Shown: in pieces, positions 35,160 to 43,710 of the stretch | Layout of the letters: each line of letters opens with the position of its first letter | Numbering within the stretch: position 1 is the first letter of the stretch | Assembly: GCF_003075035.1 (NCBI RefSeq) | Contig: NZ_QCZE01000001.1 | Span: forward strand, 816,187-880,186 | DNA from: Zobellella maritima | GTDB taxonomy: Bacteria; Pseudomonadota; Gammaproteobacteria; Enterobacterales; Aeromonadaceae | Direction: 5' to 3' | Length of the DNA stretch: 64,000 nucleotides | The notes under the pieces: model-generated | The model's input: only the letters and a program-made list of their open reading frames with translations | The model's database searches: none | What the model was told of the DNA's origin: nothing | Made by a program: the position numbers and the translations under genes

Positions 35160-36554
35160 ATGACCCATATCCATATTCCCAGCCTGATCGGCATTCTGTC
35201 TCTGATAGGACTGGCCAGCCTGCTGCTGGCTCCCCGGGTGCGTACTGTCGAAGGCTTCTTTGGCGGACGCGACGACCAGGGGGTTGCCCCCGGCGTACTG
35301 ACCCTGACCTTTTCCCAGGTGACCACCTGGATCTTCGCCCGTTCACTGCTCAATGCCGCCATCCTCGGTTATTTCTATGGCATTGCCGGCGCCCTGGCCT
35401 ATGCCGCCTATTATGGTTCCTTTCTCTCCGGCTGGCTGATCGTCGACCGGTTACGTTACCGTTATGGAGTCGACAATATCCAGGGTTTCCTGCTGACTCG
35501 CTTCGGCCGGCTGGGGGCCGGCTGTTACAACCTGCTGATCTCCCTGCGGCTGTTGACCGAGGTATTCGCCAACCTGCTGGTGGTGGGTATGGTGTTCGGG
35601 GTGGCCGATTCCCAGGCCTATACCTGGTCTATCCTGGCGGTTGCCGGCCTGACCCTGGCCTATTCCATGACAGGTGGTCTGCGCGCCTCGCTGCGCACCG
35701 ATGTGCTTCAAATGAGCCTGTTGCTGCTGTTGATCGGCGCCATCGTGATCATCACCCTGGGCCACCCGCTGTTCGATGCCGGTGCCTTGCTGGCCAGCAG
35801 CCCGCAACTGACCAGCCCGGGCTGGGTGTTGCTGGTGGTGGCCCTGCTGCAGGTACTGAGTTATCCCATGCATGATCCCGTGATGATGGACCGGGGATTC
35901 CTGGCGGACAGGGACACCACCCGGCGCAGCTTTATTCATGCCTTCTGGTTGTCGGCGCTGCTGATCCTGGGCTTCGGTCTGGTCGGGGTGTTTGCCGGCC
36001 TGCATGGCGGGGAAGACAAGGACTTGCTACTGACCCTGGAGCGGCTGCTGGGTACCCCGGCCATGTTTCTGCTCGGCCTGGCGCTGGTGATCTCTGCCGC
36101 CTCTACCATGGACTCCACCCTGTCCAGCGCCGCCAAGCTGATGGTGGTGGATATGGGACTGAGCAGGCCGTCGGCGGGACATGGTCGGGTTGCCATGGCG
36201 CTGTTTGCCGTCGGCGGTCTGTTCCTGGTGTTTGTGGGTAGCAAGGATTTGTTTGATGCAGTGGCGGTCAGCGGCACCGCCTCCCTGTTTCTGACCCCGG
36301 TGATCCTGTTCAATATCCTGGCCGGGCGGGAGGTGGCGCGCTGGAGCTTCCTGGCCAGCTTCGCCGCCGCCATGGCGGGGGCCGTGCTCTACTTCTTTGA
36401 GAAAGCCGGATATGTGGACTGGATAGGGCCTCTGACCGGGGTCGAGCACAGCTACAGCAAGCTGCTGGTGATCACCATCGCTATCCTGCTCACCGGCCTT
36501 GCGAGCTTTGCCCTCGGGCTCAGGCCGAGCGGCATCAACAGGGCGCAGGCCTGA
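35160..36554 (+). CDS. Sodium:solute symporter family protein (SSS)
   Basis: A 464-residue, about 13-helix SSS transporter: LLAPRVRTVEGFFGG, FSQVTTWIFARSLLNAA, a Gly-rich YSMTGGLRASLRTDVLQM (the SSS signature region with the sodium site) and VISAASTMDSTLSSAAKLMVVD (the second sodium-site serines). Ribosome-binding site AAGGAAAG. It overlaps the following metallophosphoesterase gene by one base (TGATG), hence translational coupling. Genes for such symporters and phosphoesterases are also seen beside arsS genes elsewhere, so it may move an arsenosugar precursor or product; that is inference. Confidence 0.92.
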   Translation: MTHIHIPSLIGILSLIGLASLLLAPRVRTVEGFFGGRDDQGVAPGVLTLTFSQVTTWIFARSLLNAAILGYFYGIAGALAYAAYYGSFLSGWLIVDRLRYRYGVDNIQGFLLTRFGRLGAGCYNLLISLRLLTEVFANLLVVGMVFGVADSQAYTWSILAVAGLTLAYSMTGGLRASLRTDVLQMSLLLLLIGAIVIITLGHPLFDAGALLASSPQLTSPGWVLLVVALLQVLSYPMHDPVMMDRGFLADRDTTRRSFIHAFWLSALLILGFGLVGVFAGLHGGEDKDLLLTLERLLGTPAMFLLGLALVISAASTMDSTLSSAAKLMVVDMGLSRPSAGHGRVAMALFAVGGLFLVFVGSKDLFDAVAVSGTASLFLTPVILFNILAGREVARWSFLASFAAAMAGAVLYFFEKAGYVDWIGPLTGVEHSYSKLLVITIAILLTGLASFALGLRPSGINRAQA

Positions 36555-37525
36555 TGACCATCGAGGGGCGCAGCTGCCCCCTCAGCTATCGCATCGATCC
36601 CCGGCAGTTGGGTCAGGGGCCGGCTCCGGTGCGGGAGAGCGTCTATATCATCGGCGGCCTGTACGGCAACTGGACGGCGTTAACAGCCATAGAGGCGTTG
36701 CAACAGCAAGAGGTGGCCGCCGGACTGGTTGAACCCGGGCTGGTGTTTAACGGCGACTTCAACTGGTTCAATGTCGATAACAGCAGTTTCCGGCTGATCA
36801 ACGAAACGGTGTTGGCGCACAATGCCATTCAGGGCAATGTCGAGGCCGAACTCTGTGCGCCCTCTGCCGGGGCAGGTTGTGGTTGCGGCTACCCGGAGTG
36901 GGTCGATGGCGAGACGGTCACCCGTTCCAATGCCATCATGACCCGTCTGCAGCAGGCAAGCGTCGACCATGGCGACATGCTTGGCCGCCTGAAACAGCTG
37001 CCCCGCCAGCTGGCGCTGACAGTGGCCGGGCACAGGGTGCAGGTATTGCACGGTGACCCCGAGTCTTTGTCCGGCTGGCAGCTGGCGCTGGAGGCCATGC
37101 CGGAGCCGGGGCAGCTCACCGACCGGCTGGCCGACTGGTTCGGGCTGGCCGGTGCCCGCATTTTTGCTTGCAGTCACACCTGTCTGCCCTATATGCAGGA
37201 CTTCGACATCAATGGCGTACGCCACCTGGTGGTCAACAACGGGGCCGCCGGCATGCCCAACTTCAGGGGCGATCGGCGGGGGGTGCTGACGCGCCTCAGC
37301 TCTCGGCCGTCTCCGGTGCCCGTCCTCTACGGTACTCGCCTCGGTGCGCTCTATTGCGACGCCATCCCCATCGACTGGGATGAACAATGGGATGACTGGT
37401 TTGCCAGCCACTGGCCACCGGGCTCGCCGGCCTGGGCATCATACCGGGAGCGCTTTATCCGGGGGCCGGAACACAGGCCAGAGGATGCTGTCCGGTTGAC
37501 GGGAGCATTGAACTGCTGCTTGTGA
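36554..37525 (+). CDS. Metallophosphoesterase-like protein
   Basis: A 323-residue calcineurin-like fold. Recognisable motif positions: YIIGGLYGNWTAL (in place of D.H), FNGDFNWFN (GD), IQGNVE (GN.E), LHGDPE, and ACSHTCLPY (GHTH-like), with NNGAAGMPN near the end. The first metal-binding Asp-x-His is replaced by Gly-Leu-Tyr, as in an annotated subset; the activity is therefore uncertain. A CxCGC-like cluster (AGCGCGYPEW) follows GNVE. Start ATG overlaps the stop of the SSS gene. Convergent with the oxidoreductase at 37685, with a REP-like pair between. Confidence 0.85.
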   Translation: MTIEGRSCPLSYRIDPRQLGQGPAPVRESVYIIGGLYGNWTALTAIEALQQQEVAAGLVEPGLVFNGDFNWFNVDNSSFRLINETVLAHNAIQGNVEAELCAPSAGAGCGCGYPEWVDGETVTRSNAIMTRLQQASVDHGDMLGRLKQLPRQLALTVAGHRVQVLHGDPESLSGWQLALEAMPEPGQLTDRLADWFGLAGARIFACSHTCLPYMQDFDINGVRHLVVNNGAAGMPNFRGDRRGVLTRLSSRPSPVPVLYGTRLGALYCDAIPIDWDEQWDDWFASHWPPGSPAWASYRERFIRGPEHRPEDAVRLTGALNCCL

Positions 37526-37538
37526 TGGCCTTTGGCCA

Positions 37539-37675
37539 TATCGCCGCGAGGTCGCGCCTCCCACAGGATCCCAGCCTGATTTGGGGTTTGCTGTGGGAGG
37601 GGTGACCTCGCCGCGATGATATTAGCAAGGGCGTTAGCCCCAAGGGCGGCCCTCCTGCAGAGCGGGACCTCGCCG
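37539..37675. repeat. REP-like inverted pair plus partial third copy
   Basis: TCGCCGCGAGGTCGCGCCTCCCACAG-type element at 37540-37565, its inverted partner TGTGGGAGGGGTGACCTCGCCGCGAT at 37591-37617, and a partial copy (GGCGGCCCTCCTGCAGAGCGGGACCTCGCCGCC) at 37645-37677; strings are variants of one consensus. Lies between convergent genes, a usual place for such elements. Confidence 0.75.
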
Positions 37676-37684
37676 CCATTGTCT

Positions 37685-38794
37685 TTATGCCGGGTCATGG
37701 CTGAACCGGCGGATAAAGCTTCTGTCGATATGATCCTTCCAGTACCAGACCCACTTGCCTTCCATGCTGATCGGACCCCAGGAAGCCACCGCATGGCGGG
37801 GGCCGGTGGCCAGCAAATAGAGGGAATGGCGACGGGGTTGATAGCTGCGCAGCGGCAGGCCTTTAAGGGCGGCCCTGAGGTTGGCAGCCAGTACCGGCCC
37901 TGCGTGTACCGCATGCACCCCGGAGCGGGCCATGGTCACATCCCGGCGGGCGCAGACATCGCCGGCGGCAAACACCCGAGGTTGAGACAGGCTCTGGTGA
38001 TGCTCATTAACCATCACATAGCCCTGTTCATCCAGCTGCAGGCCGGTGTTGGCCAGCCATGGCGGGGCACTGGCTCCGGCGGCGGCGATAATGCAGTTCG
38101 CCGGCAGCTGGCTGCCATCGGCCAGCATCACGCCCTGGTCGGTTCCGGCGGCCCTTTGTTCGTATACATCGATACCGGCCCGGGCCAGCACCCGGCGAAT
38201 GCGTTCTCGCGCACCTTTGGCATGGCCGTTCAGCGGTCCGGACTCGGACGTCACCAGGATCACCCGGCCATCAATCCGTTCCCGTTCAAAGGCATGTCGA
38301 GCCGCCAGGGCCAGCTCGACCCCGGCGGCGCCGCCGCCGACCACCAGCAGCCGGTAGCCGGGTATGCATCGTGCCTGCGCGAGTTGTTGTGGCCAGGCCT
38401 CGAAGAACCGGGGCAGTGGCCTGGCCGGCAACAGCTTGTCTCCTGCCGCCGCCAGCCAGGACAGCTCAACCTCGCTGCCGGTGTCGAGCGACAGCAGATC
38501 GTAGTCAAGCGTCCGGCCATCGGCGAAGGTAACGACCCGGTTATCCGCCTCCATGCCGACCAGCCTCTGTATTTCAAGTCGGCCCCGGGCTGCCCGCGTC
38601 AGCGGACGCAGATCAATCCGGCACTGATCCCGGGTGTAGTGGCCGGAAATCCAGCCGGGCAGCATGCCCGAATAGTACTGATGCGGGTCCGGTGTTACCA
38701 GCACCACCTCGACGCCGGCCAGTGGTCGCCTGGCCAGGGCGGCCAGCACAAAAAGATGGGCATGGCCACCGCCGGCCAGGATCAGTCGCCTCAT
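37685..38794 (-). CDS. FAD-dependent pyridine nucleotide oxidoreductase (GGGHAH type)
   Basis: A 369-residue two-dinucleotide-binding flavoprotein. The FAD site is LILAGGGHAHLFVLAALAR, the second (NADH) site LLVVGGGAAGVELALAA, and the C-terminal FAD contact is VFAAGDVCAR. Similar domains are fused to SelD or act as NDH-2-like dehydrogenases. No redox-active Cys pair is present. The ATG overlaps the stop of the upstream glycosyltransferase-like gene (ATGA), so it is the last gene of the arsenosugar-type operon. It may oxidise or reduce a membrane quinone or sugar intermediate. Confidence 0.9.
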   Translation of the reverse strand: MRRLILAGGGHAHLFVLAALARRPLAGVEVVLVTPDPHQYYSGMLPGWISGHYTRDQCRIDLRPLTRAARGRLEIQRLVGMEADNRVVTFADGRTLDYDLLSLDTGSEVELSWLAAAGDKLLPARPLPRFFEAWPQQLAQARCIPGYRLLVVGGGAAGVELALAARHAFERERIDGRVILVTSESGPLNGHAKGARERIRRVLARAGIDVYEQRAAGTDQGVMLADGSQLPANCIIAAAGASAPPWLANTGLQLDEQGYVMVNEHHQSLSQPRVFAAGDVCARRDVTMARSGVHAVHAGPVLAANLRAALKGLPLRSYQPRRHSLYLLATGPRHAVASWGPISMEGKWVWYWKDHIDRSFIRRFSHDPA

Positions 38795-39405
38795 GAATTT
38801 ATCCAGTGGTCAGGTAAGAGGTGTAGATCTCCGGGCACATCGATATCGGACAGGGGTTCGGCCTTATGGTATGACCAGCCAAGCGCGTCGAGGCGGGCCA
38901 GAGTGATGGGGCCCACCTGCGCCGTGCTCCAGGGAATGTCCGCAAACAGGCGGGGGCTGAAGCGGGTCAGGCCGAGCAGCACATAGCCGCCGTCCAGGGC
39001 GGGATGAATGACTGCATCATGCCGGTTCAGCCGCTCGGCGGCGGCTTGTAGCCGTAACGGAGTGAGCGCCGGACAGTCGGTGCCGATCAGCAGGACCCTG
39101 GGGGCTTGTGTCAGCCCTCGTGCGGCGGCCCGGGCCATGCGTTCTCCCAGGTTACCAGCCCCCTGGTCGCTACAAATCAGCTTCGTCGGCAGGGGAATAT
39201 CAGCCCAGGCCGGATCGTCCGGGGTTGGGGTCATGCACAGTTCCACCGGGCCCAGGCTGGCGGCCAGGCTGCGCTCAATGGTGGAAAGCAGCATGTGGCG
39301 GGCCAGCCGGGCCGCGCCCTCGGCACCGAGAGCGGGGATCAGCCGGGTCTTGGCCAGGCCGGGCCGGGGCGCCTTGGCGAAGATGATGATACGGGCCCGG
39401 TTCAA
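38791..39405 (-). CDS. TIGR04282-type (DUF2064) glycosyl/nucleotidyl transferase, arsenosugar operon
   Basis: About 204 residues, GT-A-like fold: IIIFAKAPRPGLAKTRL, LLIGTDCPALTP (metal-binding Asp-Cys), DAVIHPALDGGYVLLG, LFADIPWST, PLSDIDVPGDL. This is the pattern of the proteins named arsenosugar biosynthesis glycosyltransferases (TIGR04282). The frame extends up to 39489, but I place the start at TTG 39405 since GAGGG lies 7 nt upstream and it overlaps the upstream stop (TTGA). Overlaps at both ends show tight coupling. Confidence 0.85.
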   Translation of the reverse strand: MNRARIIIFAKAPRPGLAKTRLIPALGAEGAARLARHMLLSTIERSLAASLGPVELCMTPTPDDPAWADIPLPTKLICSDQGAGNLGERMARAAARGLTQAPRVLLIGTDCPALTPLRLQAAAERLNRHDAVIHPALDGGYVLLGLTRFSPRLFADIPWSTAQVGPITLARLDALGWSYHKAEPLSDIDVPGDLHLLPDHWINS

Positions 39406-40073
39406 CGGTAGGCCCTCGCCAGTTGCTCGGCCGGGGCGCCGCGCCAGTAGGCGAAGCGCAGTTGCCACATCAGCCAGATGGTCCGCCACAGGCCCCGGCT
39501 TTCCCAGCGGCGGCCCGAGGTGCTGACCTTCAGCTTAAGGCAGGCAGGAGGCGACAGCCGCTTGAGCCGCTTACTGAGCTCGACATCCTCCATCAGCGGT
39601 TGGTCGGGGAAACCGGCCACCTGCTCAAAGGCCGCGCGGGTGACGAACATGGCCTGATCGCCGGTGGCGATGCCGGTCAGCCGCGAACGCAGGTTCATCA
39701 AGCCGCCGATCACGGCGAGCATGGGATGGCGGCCACTGATATGCACATCGAAGCGCCCCCACTGATGTTGGCCGTCGGCGAGGGCGGACTGCACCGCCTG
39801 CACCGCCATCGGGGGCAGTATGGTGTCTGCATGGAGAAACAGCAGCAGCTCGCCGCTGGCGGCCGTCGCCCCGGCATTCATTTGCCTGGCGCGGCCCCGT
39901 TCGGACTCGAGCACCCGGAACCCGGCCTGGCGGGCGATGGTCACGGAGTCGTCGCGACTGCCGCCGTCGACCAGGAGAACCTCGCAGTGGCAGTCGCGCA
40001 GGGGAAGGCGGGCCAGGAGCCCCGGTAAATCCGGGGCTTCGTTGAGCATGGGGATGATAATGGACAGTGTCAT
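39402..40073 (-). CDS. TIGR04283-type family 2 glycosyltransferase, arsenosugar operon
   Basis: A 223-residue GT2 protein: LSIIIPMLNEAPDLPGLLARL, VLLVDGGSRDDSV, GRARQMNAGA, LLFLHADTILPP (the DXD-like metal site), ITGIATGDQAMFVTR and FPDQPLMEDVELSKRLKR. The last helices include WRRWESRGLWRT-like residues (STSGRRWESRGLWRT). Such proteins are known as the companion of DUF2064 transferases near arsS. The ATG at 40073 overlaps the stop of the fusion gene (ATGA); the longer upstream frame has no ribosome-binding site. Confidence 0.88.
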   Translation of the reverse strand: MTLSIIIPMLNEAPDLPGLLARLPLRDCHCEVLLVDGGSRDDSVTIARQAGFRVLESERGRARQMNAGATAASGELLLFLHADTILPPMAVQAVQSALADGQHQWGRFDVHISGRHPMLAVIGGLMNLRSRLTGIATGDQAMFVTRAAFEQVAGFPDQPLMEDVELSKRLKRLSPPACLKLKVSTSGRRWESRGLWRTIWLMWQLRFAYWRGAPAEQLARAYR

Positions 40074-42280
40074 CGTGACACCTCTTCTTCCCCGGCCTTG
40101 GTCTTGGATTGCTCTGTGTCTGAGCTCCGTCCTCCACGCCGCCAGTCGTGGTATCGGCCCACCCAGCTCAGCAGGCGCTCGGGCGCATGAGCCCGCTTCC
40201 ATTCCCCGGCCGCATACTTGTTGGCCTCAACCAGGGTCGGGTAGATATGGATGGTGCCGAGGATCTTGTTCAGTCCCAGCCCCTGTTTCATCGCCAGTAC
40301 ATATTCGGCGAGCAGGTCGCCGGCGTGTTCACCGACGATGGTCACCCCCAGGATCTTGTCTTTGCCGGGCATCGTCAGCACCTTGACAAAGCCTTCATCG
40401 GTGCCATCGGCGATGGCTCTGTCCAGGTCGTCCAGGCCATAGCGGGTGACCTCAAAGGCGATGCCTTTCTCTTCGGCTTCCTGCTCGTTGAGCCCAACCC
40501 GGGCCACTTCCGGCGCCACGAAGGTGGCCCAGGGAATGACGCGATAGTCGACCCGGAACCGTTTGAGGTTGCCGAACAGGGCGTTGACGGTGGCGTACCA
40601 GGCCATATGGGCGGCGGTATGGGTAAACTGGTAGGGTCCGGCCACATCCCCGGCGGCATAGATATTGGGATAGAGGGTTTCCAGGTAATCGTTGGTCTGC
40701 ACGGTGCGGTTGGTTTGTATGCCCAGCCGCTCCAGGCCATAGCCTTGCAAGCGGGCACTGCGCCCCAGGGCCAGCAGCAGGTCGTCGAATTCGATCTCCA
40801 CCTCTTTGCCCTGATGCTCGGCGATCATCAGCTTGCGCCCGTCTCGCAGCTCGAAACGCAGCGCGGTGTGGCCGGTTAGCACCCGTACCCCATCTTTGGT
40901 AAGCGCATTTTCCACCAGTTGGCTGACCTCTGTGTCTTCCCGGGCCATCAGCCTGTCGGCGAGCTCGGCCTGGGTCACCTTTGACCCCAGGCGGGCAAAA
41001 CTCTGGGCCAGCTCGCAACCGATGGGGCCGCCGCCCAACACCAGCAGCCGGTGGGGGGCCTGCTCCCGCCTGGCGAATTCCTCCCACAGGGTATCGCTGG
41101 TGAGGTAGCCCACTTGCTCCAGGCCGGGCAGAGCCGGCACCAGGGGGCGGGCGCCGGCGGCGATGATGATGCTGCGGGCGGTCAGCCGCCGGGTACTGCC
41201 ATCATGGAGCGTCACCTCCACGGTCCAGGGGTCGATCAGTTTGCCGTAGCCGGTCAATACCTCGACGCCCAGTTTGGTATAGCGCTCTATGCTGTCGTGA
41301 GGTTCAATCTTGCGGATCACCGCCTGTATCCGGGCCATCACCGCCTTGAAGCTGAAGGCGGGGTTGCCGCCCTCCAGGCCATACCGGTCGGCGTGTTTGA
41401 TCTGGTGGGCCAGCCTGGCGCTGCGGATCAGTGCCTTGCTCGGCACGCAGCCGGTGTTGAGGCAGTCTCCGCCCATCTTGTGGTCCTCGACCAGGGTCAC
41501 CTTGGCCTTGACCGCGGCGGCGATATAAGCACTGACCAGACCGGCGGCCCCGGCACCAATCACGATCAGGTTGCGATCATAGTGGCGAGGGCGGGTCCAG
41601 TTGCGGTAGACCCGGCGACGCTGGATTACCCGCACCAAGGCGCGGGCCACCAGGGGAAATATTCCCAGCAGGGCGAACGACAGCAACAGGCCTGGCGACA
41701 AAATGCCGGCCAGGCTGTCGATGGCCGCCAGCTGGGTACCGGCGTTGACGTAGACCAAGGTGCCGGCCACCATGCCCAGCTGGCTAACCCAGTAGAAGGT
41801 GGCGGCCTTGATCGGTGTCAGCGCCATCAGGATATTGATCAGGAAAAACGGAAACACCGGCACCAGCCGCAGGCTGAACAGGTAGAAGGCGCCGTCCCGG
41901 GCTACCCCCGCATTGATCGCCTTGAGCTTGTCGCCGAAGCGGCGCTGCACCGCATCGTGCAGCAGGAAGCGAGCCACCAGGAAGGCCAGGGTGGCGCCGA
42001 TGGTGGAGGCAAAGGAGACCAGTACAAAGCCCTGCCAGAGGCCGAACAGGGCGCCGGCGGCCAGGGTCATGATGGCCGCCCCCGGCAGCGACAGGGCGGT
42101 GACCAACACATAGAACACAAAGAAGGCGCCGGCCATCAGCCAGGGATTATCTGCCTTGAAGTCGGCGATATCGGCCTGGTGCTGCTTGAGGGCTTCCAGG
42201 GTCAGCTGCTTGTCCAGGTCGAACAGGAAAAAGGCGGCCACCAGGGCGGCCAGTACCAGGATGAGGAGGAGTCTGCGCAT
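40070..42280 (-). CDS. TVP38/TMEM64 membrane protein fused to FAD-dependent disulfide oxidoreductase
   Basis: A 736-residue fusion. Residues 1-220 are a VTT (TVP38/DedA-like) domain with about six helices, including FSLRLVPVFPFFLINI and SLPGAAIMTLAAGALFG. Residues 235-700 are a dihydrolipoamide dehydrogenase/mercuric reductase-type enzyme: FAD loop VIGAGAAGLVSAY (242-247 core), redox pair Cys273 and Cys278 in GGDCLNTGCVPSKAL, NAD site LLVLGGGPIGCELAQ, AAGDVAGPYQFTH, and interface GTIHIYPTLVEANK. The start at 42280 has AAGGA 7 nt upstream. The reductase would be held at the cytoplasmic face of the inner membrane. Placed 31 bp after arsS in the operon, it may reduce an arsenic(V) or disulfide substrate; this is inference. 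Confidence 0.93.
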   Translation of the reverse strand: MRRLLLILVLAALVAAFFLFDLDKQLTLEALKQHQADIADFKADNPWLMAGAFFVFYVLVTALSLPGAAIMTLAAGALFGLWQGFVLVSFASTIGATLAFLVARFLLHDAVQRRFGDKLKAINAGVARDGAFYLFSLRLVPVFPFFLINILMALTPIKAATFYWVSQLGMVAGTLVYVNAGTQLAAIDSLAGILSPGLLLSFALLGIFPLVARALVRVIQRRRVYRNWTRPRHYDRNLIVIGAGAAGLVSAYIAAAVKAKVTLVEDHKMGGDCLNTGCVPSKALIRSARLAHQIKHADRYGLEGGNPAFSFKAVMARIQAVIRKIEPHDSIERYTKLGVEVLTGYGKLIDPWTVEVTLHDGSTRRLTARSIIIAAGARPLVPALPGLEQVGYLTSDTLWEEFARREQAPHRLLVLGGGPIGCELAQSFARLGSKVTQAELADRLMAREDTEVSQLVENALTKDGVRVLTGHTALRFELRDGRKLMIAEHQGKEVEIEFDDLLLALGRSARLQGYGLERLGIQTNRTVQTNDYLETLYPNIYAAGDVAGPYQFTHTAAHMAWYATVNALFGNLKRFRVDYRVIPWATFVAPEVARVGLNEQEAEEKGIAFEVTRYGLDDLDRAIADGTDEGFVKVLTMPGKDKILGVTIVGEHAGDLLAEYVLAMKQGLGLNKILGTIHIYPTLVEANKYAAGEWKRAHAPERLLSWVGRYHDWRRGGRSSDTEQSKTKAGEEEVSR

Positions 42281-42311
42281 GATGATTCCTTGAGGACGAG
42301 TCAGGCGATAG

Positions 42312-43280
42312 TTATTTTTTGTCTTCGTGCAGGGCGCCGCCGCAGCTGCTGCCCTGACCGGCGGTACAGCCGTAGCAGTGATCGGCGATGCGGATCGGCT
42401 GGCCTTCCAGTTCCCGGCTGAGCAGATCACGCAGGTGGGGCCATTCGCCGCCGGGCAGGTGCAGCCCCAGTTGCTGGTTGAAGTCGCAGTCGTAGAGGTA
42501 GCCCTGCCAGTCGACACTCACCAGCGAGCGGCACATCAAGCTATCCAGGTTGGCGGCGGCATAGTTCTCCTTGAGCAGGCGCATGTAATCGTGGAACTGA
42601 CGTTTGGTGATCAGGTAGTCGCCGAAGCGCTTGATCGGCATGTTGGTGAGTGCGAACAGCTGGTTGAAGCGAATGCCGAAATGGTCGAACAGCTGTTGCT
42701 TGTAGGCTGCCTCCAGGGCCTGTTGGGGCGGCGGCAGGCTGGGGCCCAGAGGGTTGTAGACCAGATTCAGGGTAAGTCCGGAGCCGGGTTGGCCATAACC
42801 GAGCCGGTTGAGCGCGATCAGCGCCTGAATGCTCTTGTCGAAGGCGCCCTTGCCCCGCTGCTTGTCGACATTCTCAAGGGAGTAGCAGGGCAGGGAGGCC
42901 ACGATTTCGACCTGGTGCCCGGCGAGAAATTCCGCCAGATCTTCCTGTCCCGGTTCGAACAATATGGTGAGATTGCAGCGGTCGATCACCTTGACGTCCA
43001 GCTCTCGCGCGGCCTTGACCAGGTCACGAAAGCCCTCGTGCATCTCGGGGGCGCCGCCGGTCAGGTCCAGGGTGGTCAGGCCACGGGCCTTCAATACCCG
43101 GGGGATCAGCGCCAGGTTGTCGGCGTCCATCATCTCGGTCCTGTGGGGGCCGGCGGCGACATGACAATGCACGCATTTCATGTTGCAGCGATAGCCCAGG
43201 TTGACCTGCAGGGTGTCAAGAGTACGCCGGCGGATGGGCGGGAAGTCGGTCAAATCGAGCAGCGGTAGTGTATCTCTCAT
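42312..43280 (-). CDS. arsS: Arsenosugar biosynthesis radical SAM protein ArsS
   Basis: A 322-residue radical S-adenosylmethionine enzyme. The 4Fe-4S/SAM motif is C32-x3-C36-x2-C39 in NLGYRCNMKCVHCHVAAGP; LTGGAPEMHEGF is the SAM-contact GGE-like motif. The C-terminal half is the family's extra domain ending with HCYGCTAGQGSSCGGAL, whose Cys set could bind a second cluster. ArsS is known to transfer the 5'-deoxyadenosyl group to methylated arsenic. It heads a five-gene, overlapping operon. The methyltransferase ArsM, which makes the substrate, is not in the window. Upstream are an inverted repeat and an ECF sigma/anti-sigma pair. Confidence 0.93.
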   Translation of the reverse strand: MRDTLPLLDLTDFPPIRRRTLDTLQVNLGYRCNMKCVHCHVAAGPHRTEMMDADNLALIPRVLKARGLTTLDLTGGAPEMHEGFRDLVKAARELDVKVIDRCNLTILFEPGQEDLAEFLAGHQVEIVASLPCYSLENVDKQRGKGAFDKSIQALIALNRLGYGQPGSGLTLNLVYNPLGPSLPPPQQALEAAYKQQLFDHFGIRFNQLFALTNMPIKRFGDYLITKRQFHDYMRLLKENYAAANLDSLMCRSLVSVDWQGYLYDCDFNQQLGLHLPGGEWPHLRDLLSRELEGQPIRIADHCYGCTAGQGSSCGGALHEDKK

Positions 43281-43313
43281 GGCAAGTCCATATATTGTCG
43301 GAGTCTGACTATA

Positions 43314-43366
43314 TAGTCCGAAGCGGCGGGGTATTTATTACATATTTTATGCATATATTCGGACTA
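43314..43366. promoter_or_regulatory. Inverted repeat upstream of arsS
   Basis: TAGTCCGAA at 43314-43322 and its exact complement TTCGGACTA at 43358-43366, 35 bp apart; a third half-site TCGGAGTC is at 43299-43306, facing the first. The region between is AT-rich and would hold the arsS promoter. This fits a dimeric regulator's operator pair. It does not look like the usual ArsR site. The rest of 43281-43497 shows no gene. Confidence 0.55.
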
Positions 43367-43497
43367 ATGGAGGGATGGGGGGCCGTTGCCCCGCAAGTTA
43401 GGGGTCTGGCACTGTCGCGGTGGCATAGACCCGGGGCCGGGTATCCCACAGGCACAAGCGGGGCAAGGTCCGGGCTTTCATATACCAGCCCGCAGTT

Positions 43498-43710
43498 TTA
43501 TTCCCGCTTTTTATCCGGCGTGTCTTCGGTCGGTGGCTGGTGGCGGGCAAAGCCCCGCGCCATCCTGCGCAGGGCCGGCAGCTGTTTTTCAAAGTTGCTG
43601 CAGGCCGAGCACATCATGGTATGTAGCCTGAGGGCCAGTTTTTCACCCAGGGTCAGCGGTCTGTCCTGGGCCTCGGACATCAGCCGGGTCGCTTTATGGC
43701 AGTTCAACAT
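43498..43710 (-). CDS. zf-HC2 anti-sigma factor
   Basis: A 70-residue soluble protein with the zinc-binding anti-sigma pattern: LNCHKATRLMSEAQDRPL and LRLHTMMCSACSNF (H..C..C in HTMMCSAC). It has no membrane helix, so it is a cytoplasmic ZAS-type anti-sigma. The ATG at 43710 has GGAG 7 nt upstream and overlaps the end of the sigma gene by 7 bp, so the two are coupled. It is 217 bp upstream of arsS on the same strand. Confidence 0.85.
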   Translation of the reverse strand: MLNCHKATRLMSEAQDRPLTLGEKLALRLHTMMCSACSNFEKQLPALRRMARGFARHQPPTEDTPDKKRE

